A stretch of DNA of 64,000 nt from Limosilactobacillus balticus (GCF_014145615.1 NZ_JACIVH010000065.1:67001-131000); one strand, 5' to 3'. Shown: positions 19,270 through 28,297, counted from the first letter of the stretch. Translations and numbers: made by a program. Notes: a model not told the origin generated them from the sequence alone.

Positions 19270-19298
19270 AAGAGACTGAGTTTATCCCAGCCTCTTGT
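19270..19298. repeat. Degenerate GAGGCTGGGA-type hairpin, copy 3
   Basis: AAGAGACTGAG pairs with CCCAGCCTCTT across a five-base loop, with two mismatches in the stem. It resembles the hairpins after rnjB and tig and probably ends the SDR transcript. Confidence 0.55.
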
Positions 19299-19332
19299 TT
19301 AATTTTGGCGTTGAAATGGTGGTTAATTTTAA

Positions 19333-21660
19333 ATGATTGATGCAAAGTTTAAGTGGAGAATTGCCGATAATGCTTCCTCAGCAATTGTTGATAAGCTTGA
19401 AAAAGAGTTAGGCATTTCTAGAATATTAGCAACCTTATTAGCTCAGCAAGGAATCGATTCAACCGAACAGGCAAAAAAATTCTTTGAACCATCGCTGGAA
19501 GAGATCCATGATCCAAACTTATTGCATGATATGGATAAAGCAGTTGAGCGAATCGAGCAAGCAGTCGAAAAGCAAGAACAAATTACTATTTATGGTGATT
19601 ATGATGCAGATGGAATTACTAGTACATCCTTAATGTATGAAACGTTATTATCCATCGGCGCTAATGTTAATTATTATGTGCCAAATCGCTTTACAGATGG
19701 ATACGGGCCCAACATGGATGCTTATCAACGTCTTATTGATAAGGGTACCCAGCTTTTTATTACAGTGGATAATGGCGTTAGTGGAAAAAATGTTATTGAT
19801 AAGGTAATGCAAGCAGGAATAGATGTTGTAATTACTGACCACCATGAGTTACCAGCTGACTTGCCTAATGCTGTTGCGATCGTTCACCCTCGCTATCCGG
19901 GGAGTAATTATCCTTTTCCTGATTTGTCAGGAGTTGGTGTTGCATTTAAGGTAGCTTGGGCTTTAACTGGTGAGTTTCCGGTTGAAGAACTAGACTTAGT
20001 TGCAATTGGTGAAATAGCTGATGTAGTAAATGTTACGGACGAAAATCACGTGTTAGTTTCCTATGGTATTCAGCACTTACGGCAGGGGATGCGTCCGGGG
20101 TTAGTAGCTTTAATGAAATTGGCTGATATTAAAGCTAACAATCTAACTGATCAGGATATTGGCTTTGGCATTGCACCACGGCTAAATGCACTTGGCCGAA
20201 TTGCTGATGCTAATGATGGAGTTAAGTTGCTGACGAGTTTAGATGAGGATGAGGCACAAAAATTAGCTAAAGAGGTAGATCAGGCGAATAAAGAACGGCA
20301 GAACCTAGTTGCTGATATTATGAAAGAGGCAGAAAAGCAAGTCAAGAGTTCAGCTAACCAGCAGAAAAGAACCCTATTAATTATTGGAAAAGGTTGGCAT
20401 CAAGGCGTATTAGGAATTGTTGCTAGTCGGATTATGAATGAGACCGGAAAGCCAACGATTATCGCATCAACTGATCAAAGTAATCCGACCTTAATAAAGG
20501 GATCTGGTAGAAGCATTGACAGTTTTAACCTGTTCAATGCCTTAGAGGCTCATCGTGAACTATTTACGACATTTGGCGGACACCCTGCTGCTTGTGGCCT
20601 TTCTTTTGATCAGAAAAATATTGTACCTCTGCAAATAGCCTTGGAAGAAGAAGCAGTCAAACAAAAATTTGATCCAACGGTAAAGCAACCTCTTCCAATC
20701 GCAATGAAACTTGCGCCAACTGATGTCACCCAACAGTTATATAACGATATTCAACGGGTTGCTCCATTTGGTCCAGGAAATATGGAACCGGTTTTTGAAT
20801 TAAATAACGTTAAAGTTGTCGATGTCAAAACAATGGGCCAGGAACACCAGCATTTAAAATTTTCGATTGTAAGTGATAAAGAAAATCTAACAGTTGTCGC
20901 TTTTGGTCAAGGAAATTTGGCAACACTATTATCTGCGTCGACCGGACAAATTAATTTAGCCGTTAAAGTTAGTCTTAATGAGTGGCGTGGTAAAAAAAGT
21001 GTCCAACTGATGTTAGAAGATCTCCAAATTAATGGAACGGTAATTATTGATGAACGAACGAATAAACTAACTCCTCAGCTTTTTAGTTCTTCAGATTATT
21101 ACATTGTAAGAGAGCCAAGATTGCGAGAAAATATTGCTCCCCATGTGGCTCCTGGCTATACTTTATCGATCGAAGAAGCAATTAAGACTGATTTTTCTGG
21201 GCAACAAGTAACGCTGGTTGATTGTCCATCGAGTGAAGAAATGCTAAAACAGATTTTTGCACAGGATGAAGGAGAGCCGGCAACTATTCGCTTATTACTT
21301 TATCAGCGAAAAAGTGCCTATTTAGCTGGACTTCCAACACGGAATGATTTTGCACAGCTTTATCGATTTATTTATAAGCAAAAAGAATTAAAATGGCCAA
21401 TGCAAGTTAAAGCAGTTAGCAATCATTTAAAGATTAATATGGATCGATTAAATCTAATGATTCAAGTGTTTTCTGAAGCAGGATTTGTTACAATAAAAGA
21501 TGACGTGTTAAAGTTTAATGAGCCAACTAATAAGACTGATTTAACGCAAACTAAACGTTATCAAAAACAATTAGCACAATACAAAGTTGAACAACAGTTG
21601 CTTTTTAATGATGCGGCAACGGTTGCTAAATGGCTATTGGAATATCTAAATTTAGAGTAA
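19333..21660 (+). CDS. recJ: Single-stranded-DNA exonuclease RecJ
   Basis: 5'-3' single-strand exonuclease of recombination and repair; 775 residues, the longer Gram-positive form. The DHH phosphoesterase motifs are [13 protein letters not shown] (near 80) and ITDHHELP (near 167), followed by the DHHA1 segment (FGGHPAACG), an OB-fold and a lactobacillus-type C-terminal domain (about 570-775). Start ATG 19333 is preceded only by a weak GGTGG, so the start is less sure than the identity. apt follows closely, as in many Firmicutes. Confidence 0.96.
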   Translation: MIDAKFKWRIADNASSAIVDKLEKELGISRILATLLAQQGIDSTEQAKKFFEPSLEEIHDPNLLHDMDKAVERIEQAVEKQEQITIYGDYDADGITSTSLMYETLLSIGANVNYYVPNRFTDGYGPNMDAYQRLIDKGTQLFITVDNGVSGKNVIDKVMQAGIDVVITDHHELPADLPNAVAIVHPRYPGSNYPFPDLSGVGVAFKVAWALTGEFPVEELDLVAIGEIADVVNVTDENHVLVSYGIQHLRQGMRPGLVALMKLADIKANNLTDQDIGFGIAPRLNALGRIADANDGVKLLTSLDEDEAQKLAKEVDQANKERQNLVADIMKEAEKQVKSSANQQKRTLLIIGKGWHQGVLGIVASRIMNETGKPTIIASTDQSNPTLIKGSGRSIDSFNLFNALEAHRELFTTFGGHPAACGLSFDQKNIVPLQIALEEEAVKQKFDPTVKQPLPIAMKLAPTDVTQQLYNDIQRVAPFGPGNMEPVFELNNVKVVDVKTMGQEHQHLKFSIVSDKENLTVVAFGQGNLATLLSASTGQINLAVKVSLNEWRGKKSVQLMLEDLQINGTVIIDERTNKLTPQLFSSSDYYIVREPRLRENIAPHVAPGYTLSIEEAIKTDFSGQQVTLVDCPSSEEMLKQIFAQDEGEPATIRLLLYQRKSAYLAGLPTRNDFAQLYRFIYKQKELKWPMQVKAVSNHLKINMDRLNLMIQVFSEAGFVTIKDDVLKFNEPTNKTDLTQTKRYQKQLAQYKVEQQLLFNDAATVAKWLLEYLNLE

Positions 21661-21676
21661 GGAGACTATTTATCTC

Positions 21677-22195
21677 ATGGCTTTAGACCTTTATAAATAC
21701 GTAGCTAGTGTTCCTGATTATCCAGAAAAGGGTGTTATTTTTCGGGATATTTTACCCTTAATGGCTGACGGAGCTGCATTTAAGCAAGCTACTGACGAAT
21801 TAGTTGATTATGCTAAGGATAAAAAGGTAGATATGGTAGTAGGACCAGAAGCGCGAGGCTTTATTGTTGGATGTCCTATTGCTCGTGAATTGGGTGTTGG
21901 ATTTGCTCCGGCACGGAAAAAAGGTAAGTTGCCAAGAAAAGCAATTAGTGCATCTTATGACTTAGAATATGGAACAGCTACCTTGCAAATGGAAGCCGAC
22001 GCAATTAAACCAGGACAACGAGTTCTTGTTGTGGATGATCTTTTAGCTACAGGTGGAACAATCTCTGCAACAATTGATATGGTTGAACAAATGGGTGGTA
22101 TTGTTGTTGGCTGTGCATTCTTAATCGAATTAAAAGATCTTCATGGTCGTGATAAGCTTAAAGATTACGATATGAAGGCATTAATGGAATTTTAA
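21677..22195 (+). CDS. apt: Adenine phosphoribosyltransferase
   Basis: Purine salvage enzyme making AMP from adenine and PRPP; 172 residues, the usual size. The PRPP-binding loop is [13 protein letters not shown] (near 116-128), and the N-terminal [17 protein letters not shown] is diagnostic. Start ATG 21677 follows AAGGAG by 12 bases. It is co-transcribed with recJ, and a hairpin ends the unit. Confidence 0.97.
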   Translation: MALDLYKYVASVPDYPEKGVIFRDILPLMADGAAFKQATDELVDYAKDKKVDMVVGPEARGFIVGCPIARELGVGFAPARKKGKLPRKAISASYDLEYGTATLQMEADAIKPGQRVLVVDDLLATGGTISATIDMVEQMGGIVVGCAFLIELKDLHGRDKLKDYDMKALMEF

Positions 22196-22202
22196 TTAGG
22201 AG

Positions 22203-22230
22203 GAGGCTGGGGATACTAGCCTTTTTTCTT
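22203..22230 (+). terminator. apt terminator
   Basis: GGCTGG / CTAGCC stem (one G-U pair) followed by TTTTTTCTTTTT. The left arm AGGAGGCTGGGGA resembles the GAGGCTGGGA repeat family. Confidence 0.75.
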
Positions 22231-22242
22231 TTTAAATTATAG

Positions 22243-22256
22243 TTGTATATATACAA
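22243..22256. promoter_or_regulatory. Perfect 14-bp palindrome, possible operator
   Basis: TTGTATATATACAA lies 50 bases before the gene at 22306 and reads the same on both strands. It may be an operator, or just an AT-rich promoter region. Confidence 0.35.
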
Positions 22257-22305
22257 TGAATGCGGGACAATAACATTACGTTGATAAAAAGGAGCCAGTT
22301 AATTT

Positions 22306-22920
22306 ATGATTTTCTTAGTAATAATGGGAGCCCTATTTTTAATTTTGGGTGGTTTTTATCTTGCTAATTCATGGCAACAGTACCGTGAATGGAAAAGTGG
22401 GACAATCATTGTTGTATTGAGTATTATCGCAATTGTTTATGGTGTGATTAATTTACCTTATTTTCATCATAGTAATTCTACTAGCTCAAGCCAAAGTACT
22501 TCATCTTCTCAGGTTGCGCGGTCCAGTAGCTTTTCATCATTTTCAAATGGATTGACAATTGGCAATTCAAGTGCAAATGAAGCGCAACAAGAAAGTAAGA
22601 CAATGGCTGTTTTGCGTCAAATGCAAAAGGGTTATTCAAAACTAGGGTCAGTTGACTATAACGAAGATAGTAAGACATTCCAGATTACGCCAACTGATGA
22701 TAATACGGTTGAAGCATTGAAAGCTTTAGCGCAAGATCCAAGTCAGGCTGAACAAATGGGCTGGCCTAACTTAACTAAGTCGATTAAAAGTAATTCAGGA
22801 CAAGTAGAAAAAGCATTAGGTGAAGGATATTCAATTAGCATTATGAATCCAAGTGATTCTAGTAAGGCGTTGTATACTGCCAAAGACGGCAAAACCACAT
22901 ACGATATTGCTAATCAATAA
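22306..22920 (+). CDS. Membrane-anchored Ser-rich protein of unknown function
   Basis: A 204-residue protein with two N-terminal membrane segments (about 2-20 and 32-50), a Ser/Thr-rich linker (about 56-95) and a C-terminal domain (about 98-204). That domain carries ITPTD (127-131), NLTKSI (155-160), MNP (180-182) and KALY (187-190), and the same motifs in the same order occur in the secreted protein at 58766-59215. Start ATG 22306 follows AAGGAGCC. It stands alone after apt. I know no function for the domain; an extracytoplasmic location is inferred from the anchor and linker. Confidence 0.75.
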   Translation: MIFLVIMGALFLILGGFYLANSWQQYREWKSGTIIVVLSIIAIVYGVINLPYFHHSNSTSSSQSTSSSQVARSSSFSSFSNGLTIGNSSANEAQQESKTMAVLRQMQKGYSKLGSVDYNEDSKTFQITPTDDNTVEALKALAQDPSQAEQMGWPNLTKSIKSNSGQVEKALGEGYSISIMNPSDSSKALYTAKDGKTTYDIANQ

Positions 22921-23044
22921 AACTAAATAACTTAAGATTAGTTCAAGACAGTGGGGCACTTAATGGGTGTCCTTTTTTGTGTAATAAAAAAGCTGATATA
23001 TCAACGTTTTAACAACTATTGAATATCAGCAAAACTTTAGATAA

Positions 23045-23132
23045 AGGAGACAAGGGGATTTGAACCCCTGCACGCTTTTACACGCCTAACGGTTTTCGAA
23101 ACCGTCCTCTTCAGCCACTTGAGTATGTCTCC
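23045..23132 (-). tRNA. tRNA-Ser (anticodon CGA)
   Basis: The minus strand folds into a class II tRNA: acceptor stem GGAGACA / TGTCTCC, D-loop AAGTGGCTGAA, anticodon stem ACGGT / ACCGT around loop TTCGAAA (anticodon CGA, reading UCG), a long serine-type variable arm (GCGTGTAAAAGCGTGC), and T-loop GGTTCAAATCC. No CCA is encoded. It is the only tRNA I found in the window. Confidence 0.93.
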
Positions 23133-23227
23133 ATTTCAACTTTATTATTGTAACAAAAAAAATGTAAAGCGTAAAGAGAATATCCATCAAGGAAATAGCT
23201 ATTTAATAATTTTGCAGAAATAATTTC

Positions 23228-23256
23228 TTGCTGATATGATATTCTAATATTATGAT
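23228..23256 (+). promoter_or_regulatory. rnhA-mvaS promoter
   Basis: TTGCTG (23228-23233), a 17-base spacer and TATGAT (23251-23256), 30 bases before rnhA. Confidence 0.6.
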
Positions 23257-23285
23257 GTAATTTGAAATTTAATTAGGGGATTTTT

Positions 23286-23954
23286 ATGGTAAAAAAATAT
23301 TATGCAGTCAAAAAAGGTCGTCATCCGGGAATATATAAAACTTGGACTGAATGTCAGAAGGAAGTTAATGGCTATCCAAATGCTAAGTTCAAAAGCTTCT
23401 TAACGCTTAAAGGTGCTAATGAGTGGCTTCAGACTACGGGAAATACTGTGCCATCGACTAAAGCAGTTGATTATTCTGATAATATTCTTGTTTATACTGA
23501 TGGAGGCTCCCGTAATCATGGCAATAAGTTGGGACAGCATGTTAAGGCAGATGATAAAGCGGCCTGGGCTTATTTTATTCAAACTAAAGATCAAGCTTAT
23601 ACAGGAACTGCTGGCAAATTTGGGGCTACTAATAATAAAATGGAGATTACAGCTTTAATCCAAGCACTAACTAAACTATTAGAACTTGGCCTCCAAGATC
23701 AACCAATTACAGCGATTTTGGATTCACATTACGTACTAGACCCAATTATGAAAGGCTGGTTAACTAATTGGCAGCGGCGGGGATGGTTAACCGCTGGTGG
23801 CAAGCCAGTAGCAAATAAAGAACTATGGGAAGAAATTGTTGCCCTTTTACCTCAGTTCCCTAATTTACATTTTGATTGGACTAAGGGTCATGCAACGAAT
23901 GCTGGAAATAATAAGGTCGATGAATTACTAAATAAAACGATGGATCAGTTATGA
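23286..23954 (+). CDS. rnhA: Ribonuclease HI with N-terminal viroplasmin domain
   Basis: Endonuclease that removes the RNA strand of RNA-DNA hybrids; 222 residues. The N-terminal 45 residues (YYAVKKGRHPGIYKTW ... FKSF) are the hybrid-binding domain shared with caulimovirus viroplasmin and eukaryotic RNase H1. The catalytic domain shows VYTDGGSRNHG, the E in NNKMEITAL, the D in LDSHYV and the last acid in NKVDELL. Start ATG 23286 is preceded by AGGGGA. mvaS begins 25 bases after the stop. Confidence 0.94.
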   Translation: MVKKYYAVKKGRHPGIYKTWTECQKEVNGYPNAKFKSFLTLKGANEWLQTTGNTVPSTKAVDYSDNILVYTDGGSRNHGNKLGQHVKADDKAAWAYFIQTKDQAYTGTAGKFGATNNKMEITALIQALTKLLELGLQDQPITAILDSHYVLDPIMKGWLTNWQRRGWLTAGGKPVANKELWEEIVALLPQFPNLHFDWTKGHATNAGNNKVDELLNKTMDQL

Positions 23955-23979
23955 TTATTTAACAAGAGGATGATAAGAA

Positions 23980-25137
23980 ATGAGAATTGGTATTGATAAA
24001 ATGGCTTTTGCAACAACAAATGATTATTTAAACCTTGTTGAATTAGCAAAAAAACGCGGCGTAGATCCCAATAAATTTACCATTGGAATTGGCCAAGATC
24101 TACAGGCAGTTATCCCACCTACGCAAGATATTGTAACTTTAGGAGCTACAGCAGCAAAAAAATTGCTTACTCCTGAATTAGAAAAAAATATTTCAACAGT
24201 AATTGTGGCAACTGAGTCAGGAATTGACAATTCAAAAGCAAGTGCAATCTACATTAAACACTTATTAGGGCTTAGCGACTTTACCCGAACGGTAGAAATG
24301 AAAGAGGCTTGTTATTCTGCGACAGCTGCTATCCAATTTGCAAAGGGAGTAGTGGCGCTTAATCCCCAAGAAACTGTATTGGTGATCGCTGCTGATATTG
24401 CCCGTTATGGATTGAATACTCCAGGAGAGGTGACTCAAGGAGCTGGAGCAGTTGCAATGCTGATTTCGCGGAATCCTCACATTCTAACCCTTGAAGATAC
24501 AACTGTTGCTTACAGTAAGGATATAATGGATTTTTGGCGACCGCTATATGCAACAGAAGCACTAGTAGATGGAAAATACTCTACTAATGTTTATATTGAA
24601 TTCTTCCTGCAAACTTTTACCCGTTATCAACAATTAACTGGGCGGGAATTAGCGGATTTTGCTGCTCTTACATTTCATATGCCATTTACTAAAATGGGGA
24701 AGAAAGGATTAGAAGGGTTGCTCAAAGATCGTAATGACGAAGTAGCTCAACGATTACGAACACAATTAACCGCAAGTCAGCTATTTTCGCGCCAAATTGG
24801 TAACCTTTACACTGGCTCCCTATATTTATCATTAATGTCATTGTTACAAAATAGTGACTTAAGAGCTGGAAGTCGAATTGGGTTATTTAGCTATGGTTCT
24901 GGTGCAGAAGGAGAGTTCTACACAGGAATCCTAGAAGATGGCTACGAGCATTATATGAATAATATTCAAGAAGAACTAAAGCATCGTCACCAGGTTTCGG
25001 TGGCAGAATACGAAAAGCTATTTAGTAGTCAATTAGGAATGAATGACCAGGATATCGAGTTTGATGTTGCTAATGATCCATTACCTTTTGTTCTTAAAGG
25101 GCAAAAGGATCATCAACGGATTTATGAAGCTAAATAA
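23980..25137 (+). CDS. mvaS: Hydroxymethylglutaryl-CoA synthase
   Basis: Mevalonate-pathway enzyme condensing acetyl-CoA and acetoacetyl-CoA, which feeds isoprenoid synthesis (compare uppS in this window). At 385 residues it has the normal bacterial length. The catalytic cysteine is C111 in KEACYSATAAI, the general base E79 is in VATESGID, and the histidine is in LTFHMPFTKM. Start ATG 23980 follows AAGAGGATG. Confidence 0.97.
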   Translation: MRIGIDKMAFATTNDYLNLVELAKKRGVDPNKFTIGIGQDLQAVIPPTQDIVTLGATAAKKLLTPELEKNISTVIVATESGIDNSKASAIYIKHLLGLSDFTRTVEMKEACYSATAAIQFAKGVVALNPQETVLVIAADIARYGLNTPGEVTQGAGAVAMLISRNPHILTLEDTTVAYSKDIMDFWRPLYATEALVDGKYSTNVYIEFFLQTFTRYQQLTGRELADFAALTFHMPFTKMGKKGLEGLLKDRNDEVAQRLRTQLTASQLFSRQIGNLYTGSLYLSLMSLLQNSDLRAGSRIGLFSYGSGAEGEFYTGILEDGYEHYMNNIQEELKHRHQVSVAEYEKLFSSQLGMNDQDIEFDVANDPLPFVLKGQKDHQRIYEAK

Positions 25138-25142
25138 AAAAT

Positions 25143-25169
25143 GGAGCCCTAAAATGGACTCCTTTTTTA
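25143..25169. terminator. Terminator between mvaS and lexA
   Basis: GGAGCCC / GGACTCC stem (one weak pair) with TTTTTTA, between the convergent mvaS and lexA. Confidence 0.75.
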
Positions 25170-25175
25170 TTAGGT

Positions 25176-25802
25176 TTAGAAAATATGATCACGAAATAGT
25201 CCCACCACTTTACCAAGAATTTTCACATTGTCTAAAAAGATTGGCTCCATCGTATCATTTTCTGGCTGTAAACGAAAACGTGTTTTTTCTTTATAGAATC
25301 GTTTGCAAGTAGCTTCATTATCATCATTCATTGCAATAACGATATCACCATTTTTAGCGGTGGATTGTTTACGCACAATTACTTGGTCGCCATTAAAAAT
25401 CCCTGCCTTAATCATACTGGTTCCACGAATGGTAAGCATAAACAAATCATTATTATCTTGAATGGAAGGAGGTATCGGGAAAAACTCAGTAGCATTTTCG
25501 ACTGCTAAAATTGGTTGTCCAGCCGTAACAACGCCAAGCATTGGAATTTCTTTTTGAATCGGTTTTACACCTAAAATATCAAGTCCCTTGGGTGTAATCT
25601 CAAGTGCTCGAGGCTTAGAAGGGTCTTTTTGTAAGAATCCTTGTTCAATTAAGCGGGAGATGTGTCCATGGACTGTTGAAGTTGAAGACAGGCCAACAGC
25701 ACTACAAATTTCACGAACAGTCGGTGGATAGCCATGATCTTCAACTTGTTTGTGAATATAATTTAGGACGGCCATTTGTTTATTTTTTGCTACCTTTGCC
25801 AT
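25176..25802 (-). CDS. lexA: LexA, SOS repressor
   Basis: Self-cleaving repressor of DNA-damage genes; 208 residues. It has an N-terminal winged helix-turn-helix ([18 protein letters not shown], 27-44), the cleavage site A94-G95 in VVTAGQP, and the Ser-Lys dyad S129 (GTSM) and K167. Start ATG 25802 follows GAGGTG. A LexA box 57 bases upstream implies autoregulation, and the box is shared with the divergent DUF896-yneF genes. Confidence 0.97.
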   Translation of the reverse strand: MAKVAKNKQMAVLNYIHKQVEDHGYPPTVREICSAVGLSSTSTVHGHISRLIEQGFLQKDPSKPRALEITPKGLDILGVKPIQKEIPMLGVVTAGQPILAVENATEFFPIPPSIQDNNDLFMLTIRGTSMIKAGIFNGDQVIVRKQSTAKNGDIVIAMNDDNEATCKRFYKEKTRFRLQPENDTMEPIFLDNVKILGKVVGLFRDHIF

Positions 25803-25858
25803 ATTGACACCTCATTATCATTAATTGTGTTAAGCTTATCATAGATAGATGCATATTT

Positions 25859-25872
25859 CAAACGTACGTTCG
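25859..25872. promoter_or_regulatory. LexA (SOS) box
   Basis: CAAACGTACGTTCG matches the Gram-positive SOS box CGAACATATGTTCG at 11 of 14 positions, with the AAC/GTT arms intact. It lies between lexA and the divergent DUF896 gene and could control both. Confidence 0.8.
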
Positions 25873-25930
25873 CGATTTGCATTAATTTTATAAAATAAGT
25901 AAAATCGACTTTGCTAAGGAGATGATTATA

Positions 25931-26182
25931 ATGGCTGAATCTAAAGAACAAGAAGCTTTATTGAAGCGAATTAATGAACTTGCTCATAAAAATAAAGAAG
26001 AAGGCTTAACTGAAGAAGAAACAAAAGAACGAGATCGTTTGAGAAAGGAATATCTTAAAAACTTTAGGGAAGCAATGCGCAGTAATATTGAAATGATGCG
26101 GATCTTTGATAAAGAAGGGAAAGAAGTTACTCCTGAAAAAGTTCGTGAAATCCAACGTAAAAAAGGACTTCGTGACGATTAA
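25931..26182 (+). CDS. DUF896 protein (YnzC-like)
   Basis: An 83-residue cytoplasmic, highly charged helical protein (KEEGLTEEETKERDRLRKEYLKN, near 23-45) typical of the DUF896/YnzC family. ATG 25931 was chosen over ATG 25922 because the AAGGAG at 25916-25921 would abut the earlier start. It is divergent from lexA across the SOS box, the same neighbourhood as ynzC in Bacillus subtilis, so SOS induction is likely. Its biochemical role is unknown. Confidence 0.85.
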   Translation: MAESKEQEALLKRINELAHKNKEEGLTEEETKERDRLRKEYLKNFREAMRSNIEMMRIFDKEGKEVTPEKVREIQRKKGLRDD

Positions 26183-26255
26183 CAGTGATTTGCTCTTTTC
26201 AAAAATTACTCTTTCGTGTAAGATGGATAGGTAACGAGCAAAGGAGGAAGTAATT

Positions 26256-26483
26256 GTGGGTATGACGATCATGCTAATGATTCTTGCATTATTAGTCGGT
26301 TTGGTTATCGGCTTCTTTGGTGCACGTAAATACATGGAAAACTACCTCCGCAATAATCCACCGATTTCGGAAGAGATGCTGCGGACAATGATGCTTCAAA
26401 TGGGACAAAAACCATCAAGTCGTAAATTACATCAAATGATGCAAGCGATGAAAGCACAAGCTAAAAAATCAAATCGTAAATAA
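26256..26483 (+). CDS. YneF family (UPF0154) small membrane protein
   Basis: A 75-residue protein with one N-terminal membrane helix (about 4-22, [19 protein letters not shown]) and a basic cytoplasmic tail with the family motif [21 protein letters not shown]. The GTG start at 26256 is well placed after AGGAGG. It follows the DUF896 gene in the lexA neighbourhood, as yneF does in Bacillus. Function unknown. Confidence 0.88.
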   Translation: MGMTIMLMILALLVGLVIGFFGARKYMENYLRNNPPISEEMLRTMMLQMGQKPSSRKLHQMMQAMKAQAKKSNRK

Positions 26484-26486
26484 TAT

Positions 26487-26516
26487 AAAAGGATGTGATA
26501 TTTATCACATCCTTTT
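26487..26516. terminator. Bidirectional terminator between yneF and the PlsC-like gene
   Basis: AAAAGGATGTGATA / TATCACATCCTTTT stem with a two-base loop, between convergent genes. Confidence 0.88.
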
Positions 26517-26526
26517 ATATTGGAAA

Positions 26527-27165
26527 TTAAAATTCGTCATTCTTCGGCTTTGGAGGAACAATATATTTATAATTAGGATCAATTTGTCGATCTAATTGGT
26601 CAAAAGCATCTTGCATTTGCTTTTCTAAATCAGTCTGTACTTCAGGAGTAAGTCGTTGCTTTCGATCAATATAAATAGGCTTTCCAAATGCGATTTGGCG
26701 AGGTTTACGGGTAAATAGCTGGCTAAATTTTAGGGGGCCTTGATAAACAGCAGGAACTAAGGGAACGTTTGCCATTTTAGCGATCACAGTGGCCCCGCCT
26801 TTTAATTTAGATGAATAGCGTGATCCGCTAGGAAAAATAATGGTCGATAAATCAGTTTTCTTTAAAATTGTAACCGGCTTTTTGATAGCAGACGGTCCAG
26901 GATTTTTCCGATCAACTGGATAGGCATTCAACGCTTTTAAGAATTTGCTAGCAATTGGATTCTTAAAAAGTTCTTTTTTAGCCATGAAGCTAAATTTTTT
27001 GGGCCATACGGCAAGCGCTAGTAAGACAGGATCCATCCAAGTGCGATGAGGTGCAATAATAATATAATTGCCTTCAGGGATGTTTTCCCGATTGTATATT
27101 TTAGGTCGCCCGTTAATCAAATTTAAAAATGGATTAACGATTTTAACGAGGAAAGTGTACAACAT
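26527..27165 (-). CDS. plsC: 1-acyl-sn-glycerol-3-phosphate acyltransferase (PlsC-like)
   Basis: Membrane-associated enzyme of phosphatidic acid synthesis; 212 residues. The catalytic H-x4-D motif is HRTWMD (about 42-47) after YIIIAP. The glycerophosphate-binding motif reads FPSGSR where FPEGTR is usual, and VPAVY stands for the VPV motif. Start ATG 27165 follows TTGGAAG. The frame continues upstream, but that part is antisense to the methyltransferase gene and gives no family match. It is divergent from the gene at 27261. Confidence 0.87.
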   Translation of the reverse strand: MLYTFLVKIVNPFLNLINGRPKIYNRENIPEGNYIIIAPHRTWMDPVLLALAVWPKKFSFMAKKELFKNPIASKFLKALNAYPVDRKNPGPSAIKKPVTILKKTDLSTIIFPSGSRYSSKLKGGATVIAKMANVPLVPAVYQGPLKFSQLFTRKPRQIAFGKPIYIDRKQRLTPEVQTDLEKQMQDAFDQLDRQIDPNYKYIVPPKPKNDEF

Positions 27166-27260
27166 GTCAATCTTCCAATCTATAACAAAATTAAGTTTTC
27201 GTTCCTCAGTATGACGAAAAAAAGTGGATCTTGCAAGTACAAAAAATAATGGAGGACATA

Positions 27261-28016
27261 ATGGAAAATAAAAATATTCTAAAAAAGGATGAAAGAATTG
27301 ATCAGTTATATAGTCAGGATGTACAGATAATCCAAAATCCCCATTATTTTGCGTTTTCATTAGATGCTGTCTTATTAGCGAATTTCGTGCGTCCCAATCA
27401 TCGACAGAAATTGAAAATTGTTGATTTATGCGCTGGAAATGGGGCAATCGGCATTTTTCTCCACGATAAGCTTGGCGGAACATTTACTGAAGTTGAATTA
27501 CAACCACAGATTGCTGATATGGCTGAACGGACAATTTTGCTAAATGATTTACAAGATCGTTATACCGTCATTAATGATGATATTGCTAATATTAATGATT
27601 ATATTTCTAAGGATTCGATTGATATTGTCCTTTGTAATCCTCCTTATTTCCCAGTTACAGCCCAAAGCCAGAAGAATCCAAATAAAGCTTTAGCGATTGC
27701 TCGTCATGAAATAGCAACTGATTTAGTGACAGTTATTCAAAAGATGAGTGGTTTATTAAAAATGAATGGTCATGGGTATCTTGTGCATCGTCCAGATCGT
27801 TTAGGTGAGATTTTACAAGTATGTCAGGAAAACAGATTAGCGCCTAAAAGAATTCAGTTTATTCACCCTAAACCTGATCGTGATGCGAATATTTTGCTGC
27901 TTGAAGTGATTAAGGATGGCCGGCCTGGGGGAGTAAAAGTAGTACCACCATTGATTGTTCATGGAGAAGATAACGGGTATACTCCAGCGGTTCAGGAGCT
28001 ATTATATGGCAAGTGA
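27261..28016 (+). CDS. tRNA1(Val) (adenine37-N6)-methyltransferase-like protein
   Basis: SAM-dependent adenine N6-methyltransferase of 251 residues. The SAM loop is VDLCAGNGAIGIFL (near 56-69) and the adenine-methylation motif is LCNPPYF (near 124-130), as in TrmN6/YabB proteins. ATG 27261 is 5 bases after GGAGG; an earlier in-frame TTG at 27231 is rejected since it precedes that site. The next gene starts inside its end. The tRNA target is inferred from the family. Confidence 0.88.
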   Translation: MENKNILKKDERIDQLYSQDVQIIQNPHYFAFSLDAVLLANFVRPNHRQKLKIVDLCAGNGAIGIFLHDKLGGTFTEVELQPQIADMAERTILLNDLQDRYTVINDDIANINDYISKDSIDIVLCNPPYFPVTAQSQKNPNKALAIARHEIATDLVTVIQKMSGLLKMNGHGYLVHRPDRLGEILQVCQENRLAPKRIQFIHPKPDRDANILLLEVIKDGRPGGVKVVPPLIVHGEDNGYTPAVQELLYGK

Positions 28017-28296
28017 GAAATACTATATTTATGTATTGTATTGCGCGGATAATAGCCTTTATTGTGGCTTTACCAACAATGTTAAACGACGCTTTCACAC
28101 CCATCAAACTTATCAAGGGGCAAAATATACTCGTGTGAAAAAGCGTCATCCGCTAAAGCTTATTTATTCAGAAGAATTTGAATCAAAGCATGATGCCTTG
28201 AGTGCGGAATATTATTTTAAACATCAAACCCGCCGTCAAAAAGAAAAATTTTTATTAGACCATGGTGTCGATTTATTGAAACTACGGAGGAATTAA
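28006..28296 (+). CDS. GIY-YIG nuclease superfamily protein (YazA-like)
   Basis: A 96-residue single-domain protein with YYIYVLYCADNSLYCGFTNNVKRR (GIY-YIG core) and the YTR...HPLKLIY segment of the UPF0213/YazA group. Start ATG 28006 follows AGGAG and overlaps the methyltransferase stop by 11 bases, so translation is coupled. This pairing is common in Firmicutes. The role of the family is not established. Confidence 0.9.
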   Translation: MASEKYYIYVLYCADNSLYCGFTNNVKRRFHTHQTYQGAKYTRVKKRHPLKLIYSEEFESKHDALSAEYYFKHQTRRQKEKFLLDHGVDLLKLRRN

Positions 28297-28297
28297 G

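Noticed and set aside
19155-19340. 61-codon plus-strand frame between the SDR gene and recJ
   Set aside because: It starts inside the SDR gene and runs across a terminator-like hairpin, without a Shine-Dalgarno or protein features.
23413-23658. 81-codon frame inside rnhA in another phase
   Set aside because: The overlapping rnhA frame has all catalytic residues; this frame has no Shine-Dalgarno.
27166-27483. N-terminal extension of the PlsC-like gene
   Set aside because: The frame is open but antisense to the methyltransferase gene, and the PlsC fold begins after ATG 27165, which has its own Shine-Dalgarno.
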